Source: Marinicella meishanensis (GTDB taxonomy: Bacteria > Pseudomonadota > Gammaproteobacteria > Xanthomonadales > Marinicellaceae). Taken from it: a DNA stretch of 64,000 bases. The position numbers and the translations under genes were made by a program. Position 1 is the stretch's first letter. Each line of letters begins with the position of its first letter. Positions 31,566-39,858 of this stretch are shown piece by piece. Under the pieces are notes generated by a model. The model was not told the origin of the DNA and did not search any database. It worked only from the letters and a program-made list of their open reading frames with translations. The stretch covers positions 248,001 to 312,000 of the forward strand of contig NZ_JAIOUV010000006.1 in the NCBI RefSeq assembly GCF_019931145.1, read 5' to 3'.

Positions 31566-31973
31566 ATGAAGCCGAATATCAGGCTCCAAACGACAAAAAC
31601 GGGCTCATTGGCCCTGATTTTGCTCATTTTGACCGGTTTGTCAGGCTGCGGTTCACCCGGGGCGACAAAAATTGACGACGACACCTTTTACCAATTGGAA
31701 GCCGATGTGGCCGCTGTGGCCAATTCAGCGGTGGCTGATGCCGCCCCCCTGGAAATCAAAGGCATTCAGGAAAAACTGCAGCTGGCGAAAAAAGCCAAGG
31801 CTGACCGCGATCGACGCACCGAAGCCCAGCTCACCGAACAAATTTATGCCGACATCCAGCTGGCCAAAAAGCGGGCTGAATTGAAACAAAAGAACAATGA
31901 TTTGCTGGACTTGCGAGATCAGGTCTCATCAGCCCAGGTTTATCTGATGGAATTGAAGGAGCGCTTGCAATGA
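31566..31973 (+). CDS. DUF4398-type lipoprotein
   Basis: 135 residues from ATG 31566; an ATG at 31521 would add 15 residues and overlap the opposite LT frame. The signal peptide ends in the lipobox LSGC (Cys 28), predicting an outer-membrane lipoprotein. The mature part is helical and charged, as in DUF4398 proteins. It overlaps the OmpA-family gene by 4 nt (ATGA), and DUF4398 proteins are very often paired with such OmpA proteins. Together they probably bridge outer membrane and peptidoglycan. Confidence 0.75.
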   Translation: MKPNIRLQTTKTGSLALILLILTGLSGCGSPGATKIDDDTFYQLEADVAAVANSAVADAAPLEIKGIQEKLQLAKKAKADRDRRTEAQLTEQIYADIQLAKKRAELKQKNNDLLDLRDQVSSAQVYLMELKERLQ

Positions 31974-32941
31974 TTAAACATATGATGCTGTTGGGATTGA
32001 TGTTGGTGGCAGTCGATGCCTTGGCGCAAAAGAAAAACCTGGAACTGGAAGCCTTGCGCTTGGAATTTGATAACTTCATCACCGACGACAAATACCGGCC
32101 TTATGGCACGTCCGAAAAAGCCCAGGCCAAGGCCGCCATTGAAGCCCTGTATAACCAGCGGGGCAAAGTCAAAGAACACGCCGTGTACATGGCCCGCCAC
32201 CATTTGAACATGGCAAAAATGGCCGCTGAATCCGGCTATTTGGATGCCCAAATTGCGGCCGAAAATGACAGCTTGGAAGCCCTCAACATCGAAACCTTGA
32301 AAACCGAGGCGACCGTGGCCCGCCTGGAAGCCGACCGGGCGCAACTGTTGCTCAGTTTGCAGGAAGAAGAGGTGGAACGTGAACGCCTGGAAAAACAGCG
32401 GGCCTTGGAGTTGGCCAACCAAAAAGCCAACGAAGCCGAAATGACCCAAGCCGAATTGGCGGCGGCCAAAGAATATGCCCAGGCCCAGAAAAAAGTGGCC
32501 GAATTGGCCAAACAAGAAGCCGATTTGGCGTTTGAAGAAATCGATGCCTTGCGCAAGCAACTGGAATCCCTGGCGGCCCGCGAAACCGCCGATGGCTTGG
32601 TGATGACTTTGGGCGACTTTGTGTTTGATTCGGCCTCAGCCAACATCAAACAAGCGGCGGTCAACAACTTCACCAAAGTGTTGGATTTCATTGATGGCTA
32701 TCCCGATCGCAAAATTCGCATCGAAGGCCACACCGATTCATCTGGCAGCGATGCGTTTAACCTGAACCTGTCTCAACAACGGGCCGATGCGGTCAAAGAA
32801 TTGTTGGTGGATTATGGCATCAACACCTCACGCATCGAAGCCATCGGCATGGGCGAATCACTGCCAGTGGCCGATAATTTCACCGAAGAAGGCAAGGCGA
32901 AGAACCGCCGTGTTGACATCATCATTCTGAATCAACAATAA
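31970..32941 (+). CDS. OmpA family protein with coiled-coil N-terminal half
   Basis: 323 residues. The short signal peptide (about 1-19) is followed by a helical DUF4398-like section and a long Ala/Glu/Lys coiled coil (about 95-195). The C-terminal OmpA domain (about 205-323) has the peptidoglycan-binding features RIEGHTDSSGSDAFNLNLS and the KAKNRRVDI motif with the conserved Asp/Arg pair. There is no beta-barrel, so it is a periplasmic rather than a porin-type OmpA protein. AAGGAG lies 7 nt before the ATG. It forms a pair with the DUF4398 lipoprotein. Confidence 0.88.
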   Translation: MIKHMMLLGLMLVAVDALAQKKNLELEALRLEFDNFITDDKYRPYGTSEKAQAKAAIEALYNQRGKVKEHAVYMARHHLNMAKMAAESGYLDAQIAAENDSLEALNIETLKTEATVARLEADRAQLLLSLQEEEVERERLEKQRALELANQKANEAEMTQAELAAAKEYAQAQKKVAELAKQEADLAFEEIDALRKQLESLAARETADGLVMTLGDFVFDSASANIKQAAVNNFTKVLDFIDGYPDRKIRIEGHTDSSGSDAFNLNLSQQRADAVKELLVDYGINTSRIEAIGMGESLPVADNFTEEGKAKNRRVDIIILNQQ

Positions 32942-32999
32942 CCACCAGCGACGACTGGAACACAATTCGAAAACAACTCGAAAACAACTGGGGACACAC

Positions 33000-34376
33000 A
33001 TGCAAGTAGTCAATTCAGTGCTTGACCTGATTGGTCGCACGCCCATGGTCAAAGTCAACCACCTGGACACCGGACCATGTAAGCTGTATTTAAAATTGGA
33101 AAACATGAACCCAGGCGGTTCCATCAAAGACCGCATTGGCATGTCAATGATTGAAGAGGCTGAGAAAGCAGGGCACATCAAACCCGGTGACACCCTGGTC
33201 GAGGGCACCGCGGGCAACACCGGCATCGGTTTGGCCTTGGTGGCGGCGCAAAAAGGCTACAAATTGATCCTGGTGATTCCAGACAAAATGAGCAAGGAAA
33301 AAATCTTCAACCTCAAAGCCATGGGTGCAGAGATTGTCCTGACCCGGTCCGATGTGGCAAAGGGCCACCCCCAGTACTATCAAGATTTGGCCGCCAGCAT
33401 TGCAGAGGAAACCCCGGGGGCATACTTCATCAATCAATTTGCCAACCCCAACAACCCCAAAGCCCATTACCAAACCACCGCGCCAGAGATTTTTGAACAG
33501 TTGGACAACCAGGTTGATGCCATCGTGTTTGGGGTCGGCTCCAGTGGCACGGTCACCGGCTTGAGCCAATACGTCAAAGAACACCACCCCCAAACCGAAT
33601 TGATTTTGGCCGATCCGGTGGGCAGCATCCTGGCCCAATACATCAACGAAGGTGTGCTCAGTGAAGACAGTGGCAGCTGGAAAGTGGAGGGCATTGGTGA
33701 GGACTTTCTGCCCAGCATCAGTGATTTCAGCCACGTCACCAAAGCCTATGCGATCAGTGACCAGCGCAGTTTTGCCGCCGGTCGGGAATTGTTGTGCAAG
33801 GAAGGCATATTGGGTGGCTCTTCGACCGGCACATTGATGCAAGCGGCGTTGAATTATTGCCAAGAAGCCACCGAGCCGAAAAATGTGGTGGTGTTCGTTT
33901 GTGACACCGGCAACAAATACCTGTCCAAGATGTACAACGACTATTGGATGATGGACAATGGTTACATCGAAACGCCGCAACACGGCGATTTGCGTGACTT
34001 GATTTCGCGCCCCTACCAGTCCAACGACACGATCGTTATGCGCCCCCAAGAAACCCTGGCCACCGTGTACCAGCGCATGAAGTTGTATGACGTGTCACAA
34101 ATGCCGGTGATGGAAGGCGATCAGATCGTTGGCATCATCGATGAGTCGGATGTGCTGTTGAAGGTGTTTGGGGATGCCAAAGCCTTCGATGACACGGTGG
34201 AATCGGCGATGACCAGCAACCTGGAATTCCTCAGCGTCAAGACGCCATTGGACCAATTGATGCCGATTTTTGATGACGGCAAAGTGGCCATTGTGAAAGA
34301 AAACAACCAATTTTTGGGTCTGATCACCCGCATTGACTTACTCAATTACTTGCGCAGGGTTGATATCAACCAGTGA
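33000..34376 (+). CDS. cbs: Cystathionine beta-synthase
   Basis: 458 residues. The PLP lysine is K43 (GGSIKDRIG), the phosphate-binding loop GTAGNTGIG and the glycine loop GVGSSGTVTG, all in fold-type II order. The C-terminal ~125 residues contain a CBS-domain pair (IVMRPQETLATVYQRM to IIDESDVL, and SVKTPLDQLMPIF), as in eukaryotic CBS, and not in plain cysteine synthases. It condenses serine and homocysteine to cystathionine. The next gene (41 nt) encodes the matching gamma-lyase, giving a reverse transsulfuration route. Confidence 0.93.
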   Translation: MQVVNSVLDLIGRTPMVKVNHLDTGPCKLYLKLENMNPGGSIKDRIGMSMIEEAEKAGHIKPGDTLVEGTAGNTGIGLALVAAQKGYKLILVIPDKMSKEKIFNLKAMGAEIVLTRSDVAKGHPQYYQDLAASIAEETPGAYFINQFANPNNPKAHYQTTAPEIFEQLDNQVDAIVFGVGSSGTVTGLSQYVKEHHPQTELILADPVGSILAQYINEGVLSEDSGSWKVEGIGEDFLPSISDFSHVTKAYAISDQRSFAAGRELLCKEGILGGSSTGTLMQAALNYCQEATEPKNVVVFVCDTGNKYLSKMYNDYWMMDNGYIETPQHGDLRDLISRPYQSNDTIVMRPQETLATVYQRMKLYDVSQMPVMEGDQIVGIIDESDVLLKVFGDAKAFDDTVESAMTSNLEFLSVKTPLDQLMPIFDDGKVAIVKENNQFLGLITRIDLLNYLRRVDINQ

Positions 34377-34417
34377 TGACCTGATATCAGACCTTCCAAC
34401 CCAATCAGCAGAACGCC

Positions 34418-35596
34418 ATGAACAACAACGAATACAAGAAAGGCCGCGAATACCAAGGCTTGCAAACCAAAGCCATCCACGCCGGCCAGTTTGTCGATGA
34501 AACCACCGGTGCGGTGATGCCACCGATTTACACCACCTCGACTTACGTGCAAAGCAGTCCCGGCAAACATCAGGGCTTTGAATATTCCCGTTCCCACAAC
34601 CCCACACGCTTTGCCTATGAGCGGGCGGTGGCGGCAATGGAAAATGGCAGTCATGGCTTTGCCTTTGCCTCGGGCATGGCGGCCACGGCCACCATCATTG
34701 AGTTACTGGACTCGGGTGACCACGTGATCGCCATGGATGACCTGTATGGTGGCACCAACCGCTTGTTCCGCATGGTGCGTAAACGCTCGGCCAACCTGGA
34801 TTTTGACTACGTGGATTTGACTGCCGAGATTGATCGCTTGGACCAATTTCTGAAACCCAATACCAAGATGATTTGGGTAGAAACCCCCACCAATCCGATG
34901 CTCAAGGTGGTGGACATAGAAAAGATTGTGGCCTTTGCCCAACAACACGGTTTGTTGACCGTGGTCGACAACACCTTTGCCTCACCGTATTTACAAAACC
35001 CTTTGAGCATGGGCGTGGATTTGGTGATGCATTCGGCCACCAAATTCATCAATGGCCACTCCGACATGGTCGGCGGCTTTGTCGCAGTCAATGACCCTGA
35101 ATTGGCCGAGCAGGTGGGTTTCTTACAAAACGCCATCGGCGGCGTGGCGGGTCCCTTCGATGCCTATCAAGCCTTGCGGGGCTTCAAAACCTTGCCACTG
35201 CGCATGGACAAACACTGCCAAAACGCCCAAGCCATTGCCGAGTGGTTGGAGAATGACCCTCGGGTGGAACAAGTGATTTACCCCGGACTGCCATCGCACC
35301 CACAACATGAATTGGCGAAAAAACAAATGCGCGGCTTTGGTGGCATCATCACCGTATTGATCAAAGGCGGCCTGGCCGAAACCGCGGCGATGATGGAAAA
35401 ATGCCACCTGTTCGCCTTGGCCGAATCACTCGGCGGCATTGAATCCCTGATCAACCACCCTGCGATCATGACCCACGCCTCAGTCCCCGCCGAACAACGC
35501 GCCAAAATCGGCATCACCGACAACCTGGTGCGCCTGTCTGTCGGCATCGAGGACGTCGAAGACCTGATCGCCGAGCTGGATCACGCCTTGGGTTGA
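34418..35596 (+). CDS. Cystathionine gamma-lyase or gamma-synthase (PLP, Cys/Met metabolism family)
   Basis: 392 residues of the fold-type I trans-sulfuration family. The PLP lysine is K209 in SATKFINGHSDMVGG; YSRSHNPTRFAYERAVA and FASGMAATAT are typical. Sequence alone does not separate MetB (gamma-synthase) from MccB/CTH (gamma-lyase). Location directly after cbs favours gamma-lyase, which yields cysteine from cystathionine. The gene is closed by a strong terminator at 35631-35661. Confidence 0.9.
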   Translation: MNNNEYKKGREYQGLQTKAIHAGQFVDETTGAVMPPIYTTSTYVQSSPGKHQGFEYSRSHNPTRFAYERAVAAMENGSHGFAFASGMAATATIIELLDSGDHVIAMDDLYGGTNRLFRMVRKRSANLDFDYVDLTAEIDRLDQFLKPNTKMIWVETPTNPMLKVVDIEKIVAFAQQHGLLTVVDNTFASPYLQNPLSMGVDLVMHSATKFINGHSDMVGGFVAVNDPELAEQVGFLQNAIGGVAGPFDAYQALRGFKTLPLRMDKHCQNAQAIAEWLENDPRVEQVIYPGLPSHPQHELAKKQMRGFGGIITVLIKGGLAETAAMMEKCHLFALAESLGGIESLINHPAIMTHASVPAEQRAKIGITDNLVRLSVGIEDVEDLIAELDHALG

Positions 35597-35630
35597 TCTT
35601 GAGCTGACGAACGGCAACACCTTCATGAAA

Positions 35631-35661
35631 ACACCCTGAGCCTGCCTCAGGGTGTTTTTTT
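35631..35661 (+). terminator. Rho-independent terminator of the cbs operon
   Basis: Perfect 10-bp stem ACACCCTGAG / CTCAGGGTGT, 5-nt loop, followed by a run of seven T residues. It lies 35 nt after the stop of the trans-sulfuration gene and marks the start of the gene-free repeat island (35662-36549). Confidence 0.92.
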
Positions 35662-35691
35662 ATGCCTGAATCATTTCAATCAATACCACTC

Positions 35692-35811
35692 TGGAGCGTC
35701 GACTTCAGTCGACGACACCTGCGCAGCAGGTCAGACGTCCCTTTCATGTCATCAGTTCACTCTTTGGCTGAGTTCTGATATGGCCATTCATTCCAACTGC
35801 ATTCATTTGAA
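35692..35811. repeat. 120-bp direct repeat, copy 1
   Basis: Identical over 120 bp to 36116-36235, 424 bp away. It opens with an inverted repeat CGTCGACT / AGTCGACG (from 35697), of the same style as the GAGCGACTTCAGTCGC repeats of many Xanthomonadales and relatives, and a second small palindrome CCTGCGCAGCAGG follows. It carries no open frame of note and runs directly into the 43-bp tandem units. Confidence 0.9.
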
Positions 35812-35813
35812 CA

Positions 35814-35942
35814 ATGGATCCCCGGGTCGAGCCCGAGGATGACGGGTTTGGGGATAATGGATCCCCGGGTCGAGCCCGAGGATGACGGGTTTGGGGTTAA
35901 TGGATCCCCGGGTCGAGCCCGAGGATGACGGGTTTGGTGTTT
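35814..35942. repeat. 43-bp tandem repeat, three copies
   Basis: Three head-to-tail units starting at 35814, 35857 and 35900. Each has the imperfect palindrome ATCCCCGGGTCGA / GCCCGAGGAT followed by GACGGGTTTGGGG. The last copy is slightly changed at its end. The units are contiguous, with no spacers. Confidence 0.92.
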
Positions 35943-36115
35943 GATCTTAATCCAAAAATTTAAGAATCTCTTCATTCGATTTTCTTCCAATAAAGGCAGA
36001 TCCCAAGGTCGCCTACAAAGATGTGGGTGTGTCGTGCGAGCAGGATGTGGCAATGATCAAGCCCGAGGATGGCGGTCTTTGAGTTATTTGTATTCACCCA
36101 GGTAGCTGGCTGCCT

Positions 36116-36235
36116 TGGAGCGTCGACTTCAGTCGACGACACCTGCGCAGCAGGTCAGACGTCCCTTTCATGTCATCAGTTCACTCTTTGGCTGAGTTCT
36201 GATATGGCCATTCATTCCAACTGCATTCATTTGAA
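36116..36235. repeat. 120-bp direct repeat, copy 2
   Basis: Exact copy of 35692-35811. Between the copies (35943-36115) the sequence is unique apart from a half unit, CAAGCCCGAGGATGGCGG, near 36060, which looks like a relic of the tandem palindrome. Confidence 0.9.
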
Positions 36236-36237
36236 TA

Positions 36238-36399
36238 GTGGATCCCCGGGTCGAGCCCGAGGATGACGGGTTTGGGGTTAATGGATCCCCGGGTCGAGCC
36301 CGAGGATGACGGGTTTGGGGTTAATGGATCCCCGGGTCACGATCTCCGATCCCGTCTCGATTCTAGGACTTACATCCATGTAAGCCAAGCCCGAGGATG
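36238..36399. repeat. 43-bp tandem repeat, two copies and a third interrupted copy
   Basis: Units start at 36238, 36281 and 36324. The third is interrupted after GGGTC (36338) by about 47 nt containing a small hairpin CTTACA / TGTAAG (36369-36384), and then resumes with AAGCCCGAGGATG (36387-36399). The remaining 150 bp to the lpoB start hold no repeat and no gene; a TATAAC motif about 20 nt before the GTG could be its -10. Confidence 0.88.
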
Positions 36400-36549
36400 T
36401 CGGTGTATATTGGCCATATTTGCTAACTTAACAACATGACTCTATACATCATAAGAATAAACCCCCAAATAAAAAAACAAACTTTTTTGAGCCGTTTCCC
36501 AGCTGCTTTCCGAATCTGTGTATAACAACAGCAAAATCGGGAGCGAGCA

Positions 36550-37194
36550 GTGCAATTCAAATCAATCATTCTCATTCTGGGTGCCACATGGGCTTTGGTG
36601 GCTTGTGGGGGAAGCAGCAACCATCGGCCCGTGGACAATGTGGCGGGTCGGCCCACCACTTATGTGGATCCGGGCAGTCGTGGCATCGTCAGTGGGGTGG
36701 GGGTTGAGTCCCAGGACATCCTGTCCATGACCGAGCAAATGATGCGCAGCATCATCTCCAGTGGCATCCTGAATAACCGCAGCCGGCCGCCCCGCATCAT
36801 CATGGATGCGGCCTATTTCGAAAACCAAAGCTCGCAGCCCATCAACAAGAACCTGATCGTAGATCGTTTGCGCACCGGCTTGATTAGGGCCTCGCAAGGT
36901 CGCATGATGTTCGTGGCCCGGCAAAACATCGCCATGGTCGAAAAGGAGCGACAATTGAAACGCGATGGCCAAGTGGACCAGGGCACTGCCGGCATGACCC
37001 AAGCCACCGCCGGCGGTGATTATCGATTGACCGGCAGCATCAAGTCCTTGGATGCCCGTGATCGCAACACCGGTGCCATCCAACGCTATTCGCAGATCAC
37101 TTTTGAATTGATCGACCTGGAATACGGCACCATCGTCTGGGCCGATGATTTTGAGTTTTCAAAATTTGCCCAGGACGATGCGATCTATCGCTAG
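36550..37194 (+). CDS. lpoB: Penicillin-binding protein activator LpoB family lipoprotein
   Basis: 214 residues from GTG 36550, with GGGAGCGAGCA upstream. The signal peptide ends in LVAC (Cys 19), predicting an outer-membrane lipoprotein. The mature domain has the LpoB pattern: PRIIMDAAYFENQSSQPIN, then RLRTGLIRASQGRMMFVAR, the NIAMVEKERQLKRDGQ helix and TAGGDYRLTGSI. In E. coli LpoB crosses the periplasm to stimulate PBP1b. Unlike the E. coli version there is only a short Pro-poor linker. It is the first gene of a five-gene operon and is followed after 9 nt by the COG3014 lipoprotein. Confidence 0.88.
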   Translation: MQFKSIILILGATWALVACGGSSNHRPVDNVAGRPTTYVDPGSRGIVSGVGVESQDILSMTEQMMRSIISSGILNNRSRPPRIIMDAAYFENQSSQPINKNLIVDRLRTGLIRASQGRMMFVARQNIAMVEKERQLKRDGQVDQGTAGMTQATAGGDYRLTGSIKSLDARDRNTGAIQRYSQITFELIDLEYGTIVWADDFEFSKFAQDDAIYR

Positions 37195-37203
37195 GAGGTG
37201 ATG

Positions 37204-38463
37204 ATGAAACCGCTGATCACAATGGTCCTGACGGCCCTGTTGGTGGCTTGTTCTTCGGCCCCCAAATACGCCCATGAGCGGGCGGTGGAAGCGTCTCAAC
37301 TGGATGCTTTCATGCAGGACAAACCACCGCAATACCGTCCTTACTTCGAAGTCTACCTGCGACAAGGCGCACGCAATTCAGTGCTCAATGAAATGCGCAT
37401 CGGCTTGTTGGCCATGCAAAACGGTGACTTGGATCTGGCCGCTTGGTTGTTCGATCGGGCCATCAACAAAATTGAAACCATCTATGCCGACAACAAAACC
37501 GCCAAAAAAGCCCGCTCCAAATTCAAAAAAGAAGCCTTAAAAGATTTCAAAGGTGAGCCGTATGAACGGGCCATGGTGTACTTTTACCGGGGGTTGATAT
37601 ACCTGCACCACGATGACTATGAAAATGCCCGGGCCAGCATGTTGGGCGGGTTGTTGCATGATTCTATGGCCGAGGAGCAAACCTATGAGCAAGACTTTGC
37701 CAGCCATTTCTACCTCGCCGGTTGGGCCTCCCAATGCAACAACAACCCTTCGCAAGCGGATGATTATTTCAGTCAGGCCGAAGCCTTGAATGCGTCATTG
37801 CGGCGACCGGTCAACGGCGAAAACCTGCTGGTTTTGGCCACTTCAGGCCGTGGACCGGCGAAGTTCCGCAAGGGCAAATACAATGAGATGATGGCCTTTG
37901 ACACCAGCAGCATTGAATCAGCCGCTGGTTTGCGTCGCCCGATTTTACAGTTGAACGGAGACAACCGGCATTTTGCCACGGCAGAGAACATCCACTGGCA
38001 GGCCACCACCCGCGGCGGCCGCACCATTGACGTGATCAACCAAGGCAAAGCGGTGTTCAAAGAAAACACCAATCAAATGGGCTCGGCCCTGACCGACACC
38101 GGCGCCGCTTTGATGAACACCGGTTTGAGTCGCAACAACCGCAATTTAGGTAATGCCGGGGCGGTGATGGCCTTGTTTGGCCTGGTGTCCAAAGGCGTGT
38201 CACGGGCCACCAAACCCACCGCTGACATCCGATACTGGGACAATCTACCCGCCTTTGTGTACCTCCAAGCCCACGACAAAGCAGCCATACAACAAGCTGC
38301 TGTGCAGTTCCATTTTGTCGATGCCCAGCAACAAAACCCGTGGGACATGACCAGCACGTTCCTGCATCAGGCACAACAAGGCATCGAGTCCGATGGTTCT
38401 TGTGATGTGCTTTACATCCACAGCGAGCCGGGGTATTTGAACCTGCGGCACATCAACCAATGA
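37204..38463 (+). CDS. COG3014-type lipoprotein
   Basis: 419 residues. ATG 37204 is chosen since the AGGAGG at 37193-37198 is then 5 nt upstream; GTG 37198 would lie inside it. The signal peptide ends LLVAC (Cys 16). The mature part begins with helical repeats resembling TPRs (about 60-190: MQNGDLDLAAWLFDRAIN, ERAMVYFYRGLIYLHHDDYENARAS) and then becomes mixed alpha/beta. This matches the uncharacterised COG3014 family, members of which occur beside lpoB in other gammaproteobacteria. It overlaps the YcfL-like frame slightly at its end. The function is unknown; a scaffold for envelope assembly is plausible. Confidence 0.78.
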   Translation: MKPLITMVLTALLVACSSAPKYAHERAVEASQLDAFMQDKPPQYRPYFEVYLRQGARNSVLNEMRIGLLAMQNGDLDLAAWLFDRAINKIETIYADNKTAKKARSKFKKEALKDFKGEPYERAMVYFYRGLIYLHHDDYENARASMLGGLLHDSMAEEQTYEQDFASHFYLAGWASQCNNNPSQADDYFSQAEALNASLRRPVNGENLLVLATSGRGPAKFRKGKYNEMMAFDTSSIESAAGLRRPILQLNGDNRHFATAENIHWQATTRGGRTIDVINQGKAVFKENTNQMGSALTDTGAALMNTGLSRNNRNLGNAGAVMALFGLVSKGVSRATKPTADIRYWDNLPAFVYLQAHDKAAIQQAAVQFHFVDAQQQNPWDMTSTFLHQAQQGIESDGSCDVLYIHSEPGYLNLRHINQ

Positions 38464-38474
38464 AGAGGTGTCTC

Positions 38475-38957
38475 ATGAAAAACATTTCCATCCTGATGAT
38501 ATTGGTCCTGTTGGCCGCTTGTGCCTCCAAGCCCAGAACCGCCCCGCCAGTCACCTTCCCAAGCTGTGACTTCTCCAAGGCCCCATATGGCTCGTCACCA
38601 CGTGGCTATGGTGTGTTGGTGCCTGCCATCAAAGGCACCCTGCATCCGATTGCGTTGTCCACTGTCAGCATCACCGACACCGCCTTGCTGCGGCGCATCG
38701 TGGTGCAAGACGTCAAAGCCATGCGCAGTGAAACCGGGCAGCTGAATGTGTATGCCCGGATTGTGAATTGCACCGATTATCCGATCATTTTGGAGGCCAG
38801 AACCCAGTATTTGGACGCCCAGCAAGTGATTGCTGAACCAGTGACTGGGTGGAAGCGCCTGTATTTACCTGCCCGAACTCTGGGTAATTACCAAGAAGCC
38901 TCGATCAGACAGCCCATGCCTGACACCTTCTTGATTGAATTGAGGGAACAGTTATGA
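38475..38957 (+). CDS. YcfL-like lipoprotein (DUF1425)
   Basis: 160 residues from ATG 38475 with AGAGG upstream; a frame from 38460 is open. The lipobox is LAAC (Cys 16). The mature domain is a small beta-sandwich pattern with VYARIVNCTDYPIILEARTQYLDA and a following G-W-x-R-LYLPARTL, matching the YcfL family. In E. coli ycfL lies next to lpoB (ycfM), so the same partnership is kept here. It overlaps the next gene by 4 nt (ATGA). The function is unknown. Confidence 0.72.
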   Translation: MKNISILMILVLLAACASKPRTAPPVTFPSCDFSKAPYGSSPRGYGVLVPAIKGTLHPIALSTVSITDTALLRRIVVQDVKAMRSETGQLNVYARIVNCTDYPIILEARTQYLDAQQVIAEPVTGWKRLYLPARTLGNYQEASIRQPMPDTFLIELREQL

Positions 38958-39856
38958 AAACGTTGATTCATTGGCTGCTTGCTTGGCTGTTGGCCTGGCC
39001 GCTGTTGGGTACCGCCCAATACCGGCAAGATTTACCCCCGGTGATGAACCCGGATCAAGAGCCGAGCACCACCGCCTCGCAGCGCTATGCCAGCCCAGCC
39101 TTGGGTGAGCAATACCGCCAAATGGGCAGCCCCAAAATTTTGTTGTTACTGGGCCGACGCTTGGGCAGTGACTTGTCTGAATGGCAGGCCGATACCCGCG
39201 ACACCATCACCACCATGAACCGGGCCTACCAAGGCAGCCACCAAGCCAAGGACACCCGTGACACCCACCGCATGACGGAAAATCGCCAGGTGATTCAAGT
39301 CAACGTGACCCCCGGCATGCGGGCTTTTTATCAGGGCTTCACCGATTACATGCAAGCGGCCAACATGGGCATGGTCAATTACGACTCAATTGTGCGCCAG
39401 GCGCAACGGCAGAATGAACTGTCAGGCACCATCGACCGCAGCACCGATTTGCGTGAAGTGGAAGCTGATGCCATCATGCAACAGGTGGATGTGTTGGTGG
39501 AAATCTTGGATGCCGGATCCATCACAGTGCTGGGTCAGCGGGTGGATCGGGTGCAGGTCAATGTGACCCGCCTGGACACCTTTGAAACGGTTTCACAGCA
39601 TGTGGGCCAGGGACCTGAATATTACCAAGTCAAAGAGCAGTGGGTGGCCGGTGGCGACGGCTACGAGCAACTGCAAACCGTGTTGTTGCAGCACGGCGAT
39701 GTGGGTTTTCAAATGGCGGCGCCGTTGTTGGCCAAAGCCTTGAATCGGCCATTTGCCCCACGGAGTCAGAGCACCGCAGTCAGCGGTCAGCCCAAAGCCC
39801 CGATCAAGAAGAAAAAACGGGTGTTGCCGCCCAAAGGCCAAGCGCCTGGGAATTGA
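38954..39856 (+). CDS. Unrecognised secreted protein of the lpoB operon
   Basis: 300 residues. A signal peptide (about 1-21, ending GTAQ) without lipobox Cys predicts periplasmic or surface location. The body begins SPKILLLLGRRLG and later has a conserved-looking stretch AANMGMVNYDSIVRQAQRQ and an aliphatic DVLVEILDAGSI strand, a pattern that recalls LpoB/CsgG-like domains (strand, helix with 'VDR...IxxxQ', strand). That is a weak resemblance by eye. The C-terminal 40 residues are basic and Pro/Lys-rich (KAPIKKKKRVLPPKG). It overlaps the YcfL-like gene by 4 nt and is 2 nt from the next gene, so it surely belongs to this operon. Confidence 0.6.
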   Translation: MKTLIHWLLAWLLAWPLLGTAQYRQDLPPVMNPDQEPSTTASQRYASPALGEQYRQMGSPKILLLLGRRLGSDLSEWQADTRDTITTMNRAYQGSHQAKDTRDTHRMTENRQVIQVNVTPGMRAFYQGFTDYMQAANMGMVNYDSIVRQAQRQNELSGTIDRSTDLREVEADAIMQQVDVLVEILDAGSITVLGQRVDRVQVNVTRLDTFETVSQHVGQGPEYYQVKEQWVAGGDGYEQLQTVLLQHGDVGFQMAAPLLAKALNRPFAPRSQSTAVSGQPKAPIKKKKRVLPPKGQAPGN

Positions 39857-39858
39857 TC

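Noticed and set aside
35814-35942. CRISPR array
   Set aside because: The 43-bp units are contiguous with no unique spacers, and no cas gene is present.
35597-36549. Small genes in the repeat island
   Set aside because: Short open frames there run through the palindromic units and have no ribosome-binding site or conserved feature.
39640-39858. Fusion or frameshift joining the 300-aa and 1029-aa proteins
   Set aside because: The upstream frame is only an overlap; the ATG at 39859 is directly followed by a good signal peptide, and the 300-aa gene is intact with its own stop.
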